DNA from: Verrucomicrobiia bacterium
Lineage (GTDB): Bacteria; Verrucomicrobiota; Verrucomicrobiia; Limisphaerales; Fontisphaeraceae
DNA length: 64,000 bases
Direction of reading: 5' to 3'
NCBI GenBank assembly: GCA_026414565.1
Contig: JAOAIT010000048.1
Coordinates: 1 to 64,000, forward strand
The stretch's first letter is position 1. Each line of letters opens with the position of its first letter. Both the position numbers and the translations under genes were made by a program. Below are positions 10,001-18,713 of the stretch, in pieces. The notes beneath the pieces were generated by a model, which had not been told where the DNA came from, did not search any database, and was given only the letters and a program-made list of their open reading frames with translations.

Positions 10001-12485
10001 TCAGGAGATTGACGGTGGTGGTGCCGGGGGCGGAGTCATCAAACAAGACGCCGTCGCCATTCTGGAAGACCATGGGGGTGCCGCTGGAAGCGCCCACCCA
10101 GTTGGTGGTGAGGCCGACATCCCAAGCGCCGCCGGGGACCATGCCGGCCCATTTGGGGGCTTCGATGGAGGTCACGCGCACATCAATGGACTGGTTGGCG
10201 ACGTTGTCCACCAGTTCGGCGATGACGCGCGGGGGCAGGCTGGCGAGGACAAACTGGCCGACGCCGGTTTTGGTGCCGTAGCGGATGATGGGGAACTGGC
10301 CGACGGCCAGGCTGGCGGCGGAAAGGTTGACGACGACATCGCCGTTCAAGGTGAGGGCGCCGGTGACTTCCACCGGGGCGATGGTGGGATTGCCGAAGGC
10401 GCCGAGGTCCACTTCGAGGGTGGACCAGACGCTTTCGCCCAGGGTGAGGTTGGCGACGGTGAGGCGTCCGCCGGCGGAGGCCACCTGGACGCCGAGGGTG
10501 GCGTCGTCGGCCACGCGGAGGTTGCCCATGTTGGTGGAGGCGGTGGTGAGGACGAGGCGTCCGGCATTGACGCGGGTGGTGCCGGCGATGCTGTTGACGC
10601 CGCTGAGGAGGAGGGCGCCGGTGCCCTGCTTGGTGAGGCCGCCCGCGCCGGTGATGGAGCCGGAGAAGACGGTGGAGGTGTTGTCAGCGCCACAGGTGAG
10701 GGTGGCGGTGCCGAGGAGGATCTGGCCGGCGCCGCTGAGGGAGCCGACGGTTTGGGCATAGTTGTTGAGATCGAAGGTTGCGCCGAGGGCGACGGTGAGG
10801 CTGGCGCCGCCGGCGATGACGCTTTCGCGGTTGGCGCGGATGGCGCCGGCCTGGACGAGGGTGGGGCCGGTGAAGGTGTTGGCGCCGCCGAGGGTCAGGA
10901 TGCCGTTGCCCAGTTTGGTGATGCCGCCGCTTTGATTGGGGGCGAGGGTGGCGACATCGAGGGTGGCGGGGGTGACGGGCAGGCCGCCGCGGAGGTTGAC
11001 CATGGGGGGCGTGGCGTAGTCACGGCCGGGGCAGGTCACGAGGATGGAGCGGACGCGGAAGGTGCCGTTACTGGTGCCGTCGTCTTCCATGAGGGCCACG
11101 GCGGTGGCGCCGAAGCCGTCGCCGACGATTTCAACCCAGGGCGGGCCCATGTAGCCGCTGCCGCCGTTGAGGACGGGGATGGAGGCGACGCCGTTGCCGG
11201 AGGGGGCGAGGAGGGGCTGGTTGACGCCGATGTTGAAACCGGCGGTGTCAAAGACGGCGCCGCCGGCATAGACGCGGGCTTCGGTCATGTTTTCGAAGAA
11301 GGCGCCTTCGTTGGCCTTGGCCTGGACGACGCCGCCGTTGAAGCTGACGTAGGCGAGGCCGCCTGGGGCATCGCCCCAGCGTTCGAAGCGGGGGACCTGG
11401 ACGCGGCCGCCGTTGAGGTTGAGGTAGCCCTTGCCGGTGGCGCCGCTGTAGGCGTGGGCGAGGACGAGGCCGAGGTTGCAATCCACGACGGCGTCGCCGT
11501 GGACGTTGATTTCACCGCGGCCCTGTTCGGCGGCGAACAAGCGGGTGCTGGCGCCGGTGTGGCTGACGCGGCCGGAGGTGAGGTACACGACGCCGCGGCC
11601 GTTGGCGTAGCGGCCGGGGGCGGTCCAGCTTCCCCAGGTGGTGGTGCCGCCGTTTTGGTACCAGAGGCCGATGCCGTTGGCGCCGATGTGGAGGTTGTTG
11701 GGGTTGTTGAAGGTGCCGGCGGCGAGCCAGTAGAAGCCGTAGGCGTTGTTGCCTTCGCCGATGCGCCATTCGTTGGCGGTGGGGGTGAAGCCCTGGACGG
11801 TGCCGCCGCGCTGGATCATGACGCCGGCGGTGTCGTTTTTGCCGACCCAGAAGCGGCGGACTTCGATGCGGGCGTTGTCCTGGAGGTAGAGCCAGCCGCG
11901 GCCGGTGCCCCAGTCGCCGATGTTGAAGTCGCGTCCGTCGGCCAGGAGGAGGCGGGCGTCATCGCGCATGTACACCCAGCCCCAGCCGCCTTCGCCGTTG
12001 CCGACGCCGAACCAGCCGCCGTTGACGTTGACGGTGCCGGTGCCGGCGATGGTGAGGGTGCCGCGGCAGTTGTTGATGTCGCCGACGAGGAAGCCGTCGC
12101 CGGTTTTGTTGACGGTGCCGTTGTGGACGATGAGATGGCTCATGGGGGTGAAGCCGGAGCCGGCGCGGCCGGAGACGAGCCAGTTGGCGACGTTGAGGAC
12201 GCCGCCGTTGGTGACGACGATGATGCCGGGGATGCCGTTGTTGCCGGCCCAGGCCTCGCTGACGCGTGGGGTGGAGGTGGTGATGAGGGCGAGGCCGTTG
12301 GTGACTTCGGCGATGGCCCAGCCGTCGGAGTCATTGGGGACGACGCCGTTGCTCCAATTGGTGGGTTCGTGCCAGGGGCCGCCGAGGCCGCCGACCCAGC
12401 CGCCGCTGGCGGCCTGGAGGGGGTTGAGGAAGAGGATGAAGCCTGCGGCGAGGCAGGCACAGGCGAGGGAGCGGAGCGTTTTCAT
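7074..12485 (-). CDS. Secreted autotransporter-type beta-strand-repeat protein
   Basis: This 1,803-residue protein has a Sec signal peptide (about 1-25, ending near LQAASG). It carries at least six passenger-type beta-strand repeats of the form TKxGxGxLxLxGxNTxxGxTxVxxGxL, and long Gly/Asn-rich stretches read as beta-helix. There is an internal duplication: the block VYAGGAVFDTAGFNIG near residue 405 recurs as VYAGGAVIDTAGYDVA near 1465, each followed by a similar QPLLAP and VEIVGDG or VQIVGDG module. No C-terminal beta-barrel is visible. The protein ends in the QTYWLQSAS ... YFRLVKP module seen at the ends of many secreted verrucomicrobial proteins, which may be a sorting or attachment unit. 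Start ATG 12485 has an AT-rich leader and no Shine-Dalgarno close by; GGAGG lies about 28 nt upstream. Its ligand is not known. Confidence 0.85.
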   Translation of the reverse strand: MKTLRSLACACLAAGFILFLNPLQAASGGWVGGLGGPWHEPTNWSNGVVPNDSDGWAIAEVTNGLALITTSTPRVSEAWAGNNGIPGIIVVTNGGVLNVANWLVSGRAGSGFTPMSHLIVHNGTVNKTGDGFLVGDINNCRGTLTIAGTGTVNVNGGWFGVGNGEGGWGWVYMRDDARLLLADGRDFNIGDWGTGRGWLYLQDNARIEVRRFWVGKNDTAGVMIQRGGTVQGFTPTANEWRIGEGNNAYGFYWLAAGTFNNPNNLHIGANGIGLWYQNGGTTTWGSWTAPGRYANGRGVVYLTSGRVSHTGASTRLFAAEQGRGEINVHGDAVVDCNLGLVLAHAYSGATGKGYLNLNGGRVQVPRFERWGDAPGGLAYVSFNGGVVQAKANEGAFFENMTEARVYAGGAVFDTAGFNIGVNQPLLAPSGNGVASIPVLNGGSGYMGPPWVEIVGDGFGATAVALMEDDGTSNGTFRVRSILVTCPGRDYATPPMVNLRGGLPVTPATLDVATLAPNQSGGITKLGNGILTLGGANTFTGPTLVQAGAIRANRESVIAGGASLTVALGATFDLNNYAQTVGSLSGAGQILLGTATLTCGADNTSTVFSGSITGAGGLTKQGTGALLLSGVNSIAGTTRVNAGRLVLTTASTNMGNLRVADDATLGVQVASAGGRLTVANLTLGESVWSTLEVDLGAFGNPTIAPVEVTGALTLNGDVVVNLSAASLAVGQFPIIRYGTKTGVGQFVLASLPPRVIAELVDNVANQSIDVRVTSIEAPKWAGMVPGGAWDVGLTTNWVGASSGTPMVFQNGDGVLFDDSAPGTTTVNLLTNVQPASVILNNSNLTYTLTGSGKITGPAGLTKNNAGAVTLANTGGNDYAGPTVVNDGLLRAGAANVLSSNSPVQVAGGTLDIQNFNQTVPQVTLASGVIAGSGGTLLAGSYQAQSGLISANLAGPGGLTKTSPGQLTLSGNNTYAGATLLTEGALVAAVPNTLSPNSPLQLSGGTLNLLTNHQTAGAVTLTSGTIDGSGMLTAPSFSLVSGTINASLAGPGNVTKSGGGSVTANGALTHAGSTIVNGGTLVLTAPNSYGGNTIVANGGVVVVNSDASLGSGRLELNPGGTLRVTGTNGFVSSRNINFGVAAWNGGTVAVDAGQFALFTGAMTGAGSDTYFFKTGPGVMYYAGNTAFADATHFFVNEGWLVLSNATMSVNRWSGVASAANADAGLAIMGNTRLTVAHDFNIGDVTPSRARFVMMGQDAEVVCNAFDIGKPANCVGVAYQTAGVIRNGANWFGDWRIGGQWGTGDVGAYGFYQLAGGVFSNVVNNWQVGAYAQGVYYQSGGTNYQGGWTAFGRFGGSPSYGYGVGYLTGGKFFHVLPGQRVIVAEQGRGELTLARSAEMDTAAGIWIGLNYGGFAGYGILNLNGGVLSTPSVTMRDVGATSYLNLNGGTLKAKANEPNFIANLSGAYVYAGGAVIDTAGYDVAIPQPLLAPDGQGVVSITLDNPGSAYLGPPIVQIVGDGTGATAVAEIDVAAGTVTNIIVTSPGRGYTVATVTLSGGGGSGATATAVLGDNVSGGLTKLGGGRLALTGANTFTGPVRVSGGTLVHDGRFAGNVTVEAAGALDLGPALEDLEIRGTLNLQGTLFLDINPDQMDSDRIFGPTNVIFNGRLVIRNLGGPLRAGDSFWLFDALAFEGAFTEVVLPALDPGLAWDVAALQVSGILQVVPVITVPPAVSGWTLDRNHNSLTLEFTGQAGQTYWLQSASQLSTNTVWQTISTNTANLDTGRFLHIITNLTEFPQRYFRLVKP

Positions 12486-12877
12486 AATTATTTTAGTTAA
12501 TTAAATAATTCTGCCTCCATCAAGGAAAAACAGCAAGGGACGAGGTGCCGCCCCACTGAAGCGGCATCAGACGGACTCTCGATGTTTCAGGCATGGCAGA
12601 AATATGCCACGGGGGCGAAACTCTGGCCATGAGGAATTGGAGCAAAATCTTAAGGAATTGGGTCAGGCTGGAAGGGTGGCGGGGCGTGGGCGTGACCGTG
12701 AGGAGCGGGGGGGGGCGGCCGGAGGAGGGGCAGGTGCAGGAAAAGGTTGCAGGGCAAGGGGCGGAATGGATTTGGGGGATGCGGGTTCCCCTGCCCTGCT
12801 TTTTGCCCGGGCGGATGAGTTTCGGCTTTCAAGCCGCAGAGGCAGGGGTTATTGTGCTGGGAAGTTAAAAAATCTGC
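12486..12877. other. Divergent intergenic region, giant protein / XylR-like regulator
   Basis: The 392 bp separate the two divergent starts. The 33 bp next to the beta-strand-repeat gene are almost pure A/T (12486-12513) and form its untranslated leader. The rest is GC-rich and holds one clear inverted repeat (12594-12609) and one copy of the TCCCCTGCCC motif (12787-12796). I see no gene here. Confidence 0.5.
12594..12609. promoter_or_regulatory. Inverted repeat TGGCA-N6-TGCCA, candidate operator
   Basis: Two perfect 5-bp half-sites separated by 6 bp lie between the divergent beta-strand-repeat gene and the XylR-like regulator gene. The position suits a transcription-factor site, possibly for the adjacent regulator. 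Only the symmetry and position support this. Confidence 0.3.
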
Positions 12878-14074
12878 ATGGGCGCGAATATGGCTGGTGG
12901 AAATGGCCGTGGCCGACGTCCGCACGTGGCGCTGATTGTGGAGACCTCCCTGGCCTCGGGGCGGGCGATCTTGCGCGGGGTGGCGCGGTATGTGCGGCGG
13001 CATGGGCCCTGGGCGTTGTTTTACCAGCCGCGGAGCCTGGAGGAGGCGGTGCCGAAGTGGCTGCGGCAGTGGCGGGGGGACGGCATTATTGTGCGGGTGC
13101 AGAATCGGAAGATAGCGGAGGCGGTGCTGGCGTCGGGGTTGCCGGCGGTGGATGTGCTGGGGGTGGTGCCCGGGCTGCCTTTGCCGCTGGTGCACGTGGA
13201 CGATGGGCAGGTGGCGCGGCTGGCGGCGGGGCATTTGTTGGAGCGGGGGTTTCATCATTTTGGTTTTTTTGGGATTGAGGGGGAGAACTGGTCGCACAAC
13301 CGGGAGGAGGCCTTTGTGGAGGCCGTGGTGCGGGAGGGGGGGAGCGCCCTGGTGTACAATCTGCCGCGGGGGGTGGAGAGTTTTGGTTCGTGGGAGGAGG
13401 TGGAGGATGATTTGGCGGCGTGGGTGCGGCGGCTGCCGAAGCCGGCGGGGATCATGGTGTGTTCGGATCAGCGGGGGCCGTTGTTGCTGGAGGCGTGCCG
13501 GCGGGCGGGGGTGGCGGTGCCGGATGAGTTGACGATTATTGGGGTGGATAATGACGAGCCGTTGTGCGAGGTGTGTAATCCGCCGTTGTCGAGCGTGGTG
13601 CCGAATCATGAGCAGGTGGGGTACGAGGCGGCGGCGCTGCTGGAGCAGCTTATGGCGGGGCAGCCGGCGCCGGAGAAGCCGGTGCTGGTGCCGCCGGCGG
13701 GGGTGGTGACGCGGTTATCGAGTGACACGCTGGCGATTGAGGACCGGCAGGTGGCGGCGGCGCTGCGGTTGATCCGGGAGCATGCGTGCGAGGGGATCAA
13801 GGTGAGCGTGCTGGCGCGGCAGGTGGGGTTGTCGCGGACGGTGTTGCAGCGGCGGTTTCGGGCGGTGTTGCGCAAGTCGGTGCATCAACTGATTATTGAG
13901 GCGCGGCTGAAGCGGGCGCAGGATTTGATAGTGAACACGGATTTGCCGATGGTGGAGATTGCGGAGCGGTGCGGGTTCAAGCATGTGGAGTATTTGAGCG
14001 CGGTGTTCAAGCAGCGGCTGGGGTTGAGTCCCCGGCAGCTTCGGCGTCCGCAGAGCCAGGGGCGGGTGGGGTGA
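12878..14074 (+). CDS. XylR-type AraC-family transcriptional regulator
   Basis: The protein has 398 residues, about the length of E. coli XylR. Residues about 15-285 match a LacI/periplasmic-binding-protein-like sugar sensor (VALIVETSLASGRAILRGVA at the start, TIIGVDNDEPLCEVCNPPLS near the end). Residues about 290-390 form an AraC double helix-turn-helix (VSVLARQVGLSRTVLQRRFR, then VEIAERCGFKHVEYLSAVFK). The family binds a sugar through the first domain and activates or represses nearby genes. It is divergent from the two giant secreted-protein genes, which are its plausible targets. A second in-frame ATG lies at 12890. The ligand cannot be read from sequence. Confidence 0.9.
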   Translation: MGANMAGGNGRGRRPHVALIVETSLASGRAILRGVARYVRRHGPWALFYQPRSLEEAVPKWLRQWRGDGIIVRVQNRKIAEAVLASGLPAVDVLGVVPGLPLPLVHVDDGQVARLAAGHLLERGFHHFGFFGIEGENWSHNREEAFVEAVVREGGSALVYNLPRGVESFGSWEEVEDDLAAWVRRLPKPAGIMVCSDQRGPLLLEACRRAGVAVPDELTIIGVDNDEPLCEVCNPPLSSVVPNHEQVGYEAAALLEQLMAGQPAPEKPVLVPPAGVVTRLSSDTLAIEDRQVAAALRLIREHACEGIKVSVLARQVGLSRTVLQRRFRAVLRKSVHQLIIEARLKRAQDLIVNTDLPMVEIAERCGFKHVEYLSAVFKQRLGLSPRQLRRPQSQGRVG

Positions 14075-14373
14075 GGGGAAAAGTGGCGCGCTGGTTTTGC
14101 GCTGCCCTCCCCTGCCCCGGAAAGAGCGGCGGTGAATGGCGGACAGGCGATGGGGTGAGGGGCAATGTTAATTAAGTTCATAGCAAACCAAAATTGGAAA
14201 AGAGAAATAGGGTAACCTCTCTAGTGTCGAGGAACTCAGAGACCATTTTCGGTTGCATGCGATGCCCAAAAGTATTGTAGAGATGGAGGCTGAGGAGTAC
14301 TTATAATTTCTCGCTAGGCGCTGCCGACTTATGGGCGCAAGAATAAAACAAGACCTCACAATCCTTTAGTGGT
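14075..14373. other. Intergenic region; left border of the AT-rich islet
   Basis: Up to about 14164 the sequence is GC-rich like the flanks and carries one TCCCCTGCCC copy (14108-14117). From about 14165 it becomes clearly richer in A/T and stays so through both HNH genes. A perfect TATAAT at 14302-14307 could be a -10 element for the first HNH gene, but I see no good -35 at normal spacing. No RNA gene or repeat is obvious. Confidence 0.4.
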
Positions 14374-15288
14374 ATGGAAAAAGATCAAGCATACTGGCTC
14401 CACAAGCTGGCCACGCTAAAGATAGACCGCGCTCGCGGTGACCCCGCGCCACATAAGCCGTTTCTGCTACTGATGGTTTTGGAAATGGCGGATCGTGGAG
14501 AAATCAAGAGCCAAGAATTGTCACTCTCGCCAGACCTTGCTTATCGCTTTAGCCTGTTCAATCAAGTAATTGCGGATCGAAAGCGCCGGCCGCTCGAGTT
14601 GCGATTACCATTTCATCACCTGAAGACTTCTGGCATCTGGCAGCCACTAATGGCAGACGGTAAGCCTTCGCCTCACCCCAGGTTGACTGTGAAAGTTCGT
14701 TTTGATCCTGATTTTTTCCAATGCCTCAAGGATCCTTTGTTTCGTGAGAAGGCGAAACATGTGTTAATTGATACGCCACCTTACTTCAGGGAGCCGGAGC
14801 GTGTCGCACTACGAGCAATGTTTAATCTGGAAAACGCGGGCGGTAGCAATGCCAATCAAGTGGGGCCGCTGTTCACCGCACAAGTGGAGCGGGGGCGGGA
14901 CGCACGCTTTCGAATCGAAGTTGTGATTATCGCTTACCAGCACACCTGCGCTTTAACCGGCTATCGGATGACGACTTTGGGGGTTGATAAGATGGAAAGC
15001 ATAGTAGATGCCGCGCACATCCATGAGTTTCGCGACAGCCGGAACAATGATCCACGGAATGGCCTCGCACTCTGCAAGAATGCGCATTGGCAGTTTGATC
15101 GTGGTTTGTGGTCAATCACTGACGACTTCCATATTATAGTAAACCGAAAAAAGTTCACCGAGAATGGCCTACCTGGTCAACGCTTGGCAGATTTTGAGGG
15201 CCGCAGACTTATTCTTCCCAAGGATCCTAAATACTGGCCTAATCCAGAATACTTAGCTTGGCACCGTGAAAAGCGGTTTTCTGTTTAA
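14374..15288 (+). CDS. HNH restriction endonuclease, likely modified-DNA-binding type
   Basis: The 304-residue protein has a C-terminal HNH nuclease (about 185-260): CALTG, then VDAAHIHEF, then DPRNGLALCKNAHWQFDRG, which supply the His, Asn and His core. The N-terminal half carries RARGDPAPHKPFLLLMVLEM and LPFHHLKTSGIW. These resemble the domain found before HNH in type IV enzymes annotated as binding phosphorothioated DNA; that assignment is from memory of the family and not certain. No dnd modification genes are near, which would fit a type IV enzyme acting against foreign modified DNA. The gene is convergent with a second HNH gene 66 bp away and is less GC-rich than its neighbours, suggesting acquisition by transfer. 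Confidence 0.75.
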   Translation: MEKDQAYWLHKLATLKIDRARGDPAPHKPFLLLMVLEMADRGEIKSQELSLSPDLAYRFSLFNQVIADRKRRPLELRLPFHHLKTSGIWQPLMADGKPSPHPRLTVKVRFDPDFFQCLKDPLFREKAKHVLIDTPPYFREPERVALRAMFNLENAGGSNANQVGPLFTAQVERGRDARFRIEVVIIAYQHTCALTGYRMTTLGVDKMESIVDAAHIHEFRDSRNNDPRNGLALCKNAHWQFDRGLWSITDDFHIIVNRKKFTENGLPGQRLADFEGRRLILPKDPKYWPNPEYLAWHREKRFSV

Positions 15289-15354
15289 GGTTAAGGGATA
15301 GCTGTCGAGCCGAATTAGATAAATAGTTAAAGACCCACAAAATAATGCCTGAGG

Positions 15355-16143
15355 TTAGGCGGAGTTTGCGGAGTTTGATTCGGTGCAAGTTTTTGCGTGG
15401 GCTTGAAGGAACTGTGGGGAGGGCATGAATTTATTGGGTTTTCGAAGCTGGCGGCCCTCGAAACGCAACAACCAGTCGAGTCCCTCGCAATCGGCACGGG
15501 ATTTGATACCAGGTATGAAGCGGACGCAAAGATTGTCGTCAAAGAACATGAGGCGGCGATCGAAGGCGCGATCGTGCAAGGCATTCAGGCAAAGGCCGTT
15601 TCTGGGGTTCATCCGCTGTTTTGGGTTATCGGCCCATGGGAGGATATGGCTGGCAACCAGCAGTTCTGGCACCGCCAGGCCGGAGATGCAGCATTTGCCG
15701 TCGTAAGCGGCCAGTACGGTCGCCCGAAAGAAGTGTTGATTTACGCGCACGCGCACCAGGCGTTCACGCTCGCGTCCTTCCTGGGGCAACTCATCAGGCG
15801 AAATAGCGGCCAGGTCTTCAAGTTTGCGTCCGGTGTATTGGGCCAGCAGGCGCTCACTCTCGTAAGCCAGCGATGCGGGGTCGTCCTCGAATTCTCTCCA
15901 GATGTCAATTTCTCCTTTGGCTCCGTGTGGCATGCCTTTGATGCCGCGGGCCGCCAGCTCTGGGTCGAGGCGGGCAAAATTGTTCAGTTTGAGTGCCACT
16001 GATCCCGGCGAGCGCCCGAGCAACCTGGCCAGTTCAATAATTTCGGGCGCGCGGCTGTGTTGCCGCCCGAATGGGATTTTACAATAGAGATTGAAGGCGA
16101 GGATGTGCTCCTCGCGCGTCCAAGGTCTGTACTTGGGGGGCAT
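15355..16143 (-). CDS. HNH endonuclease (HNH_2-type)
   Basis: The 262-residue protein ends in an HNH nuclease: CCISG near residue 150, LVASHILPWADNPKQRMNPR, then NGLCLNALHDRAFDRRL. The His, Asn and His residues expected for metal and DNA cleavage are in place. The N-terminal third (WTREEHILAFNLYCKIPFG, RLLGRSPGSVALKLNNFARL) is the conserved leader of this family and probably recognises DNA. Such proteins are usually annotated as putative restriction endonucleases. It converges with the 14374-15288 HNH gene and shares its lower GC. No methyltransferase lies nearby. Confidence 0.85.
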   Translation of the reverse strand: MPPKYRPWTREEHILAFNLYCKIPFGRQHSRAPEIIELARLLGRSPGSVALKLNNFARLDPELAARGIKGMPHGAKGEIDIWREFEDDPASLAYESERLLAQYTGRKLEDLAAISPDELPQEGRERERLVRVRVNQHFFRATVLAAYDGKCCISGLAVPELLVASHILPWADNPKQRMNPRNGLCLNALHDRAFDRRLMFFDDNLCVRFIPGIKSRADCEGLDWLLRFEGRQLRKPNKFMPSPQFLQAHAKTCTESNSANSA

Positions 16144-16270
16144 AGATCAAGCATTAAGCTTTATCGTGCTCGTGGTCTTTTTCAAGACTTTGAGATTGAG
16201 GCTGCAGGTGAGATACTCGTTTTTTTAATGGCGCGGGAGGCGAGGGCAAGAAAGGGGGGTAGCGCGGGGT

Positions 16271-18124
<1,854 letters not shown>

Positions 18125-18193
18125 GGGGAAGAGGGATAGCAGGGGATGGGACGGGGGACGAGCAGAAAATTGGGGGGGGAGGGGGGAGGGTTT

Positions 18194-18512
18194 TGACCAC
18201 GAAGGGACATGAAGAGGGGGTTAACCACGAATAAACACGAAGGAACACGAATGGGGAGGTGAATTATTCAATGAACACGAATGGGGGGGTGACCACGAAG
18301 GGACACGAAGGGAGGGAGTTAACCACGAATGGACACGAAGAAACACGAATCATGAACACGAATGGATATGAGGAGGGGGGTTATCCACGAATGGACACGA
18401 AGGGACACGAAGAAGGGTTTGACCACGAATAAACACGAAGAAAGACGAATCATGAACACGAATGGGCGTTTTTGACCACGAATGAACACAAATGAACACA
18501 GATGAACATGAG
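18194..18512. repeat. Degenerate ACACGAA / CCACGAA repeat array
   Basis: About two dozen copies of a short unit, read on + as ACCACGAA or ACACGAA followed by T or G and a short spacer, fill roughly 320 bp between glmS and the TIR-WD40 gene. Typical pieces are AACCACGAATGGACACGAAG and AACACGAATCATGAACACG. Spacing is irregular, with G-rich linkers every 40-60 bp. Arrays of this kind occur between genes in Pedosphaera-like genomes as far as I recall. Minus-strand reading frames through it give low-complexity peptides and are not genes. Confidence 0.85.
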
Positions 18513-18563
18513 GGGGGATTGAGGTCGGAAGGGAGGAGGGGGAAGGGGCTGGCGCAAAGGTTT

Positions 18564-18594
18564 TTGACAAAAGTTGGGGAAGCTGGCATTGATA
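18564..18594 (+). promoter_or_regulatory. Candidate promoter of the TIR-WD40 gene
   Basis: TTGACA at 18564-18569 and TTGATA at 18589-18594 are separated by 19 bp, slightly long for a sigma70 promoter. It lies 120 bp upstream of the ATG, just past the repeat array. Confidence 0.3.
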
Positions 18595-18713
18595 GGGGGC
18601 AACGTCAGCCACGAGCGCCCAATTCTGATGCGGTTGGATGGCACAACACCGCAGCCTGATCCGGTTCATGGGCCGCCGCCCGGTGGGGGCGGCAGGTGCC
18701 AAGGTCACAGCGG

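Noticed and set aside
7101-12500. Plus-strand frame of 1,799 codons opposite the beta-strand-repeat gene
   Set aside because: Its codons are Gly/Ala/Val/Asp-rich shadow of the real minus-strand gene, with no recognisable domain. Extreme base composition keeps the opposite frame open.
18194-18512. CRISPR array
   Set aside because: Repeats are short, irregular and lack uniform unique spacers; no cas genes are near.
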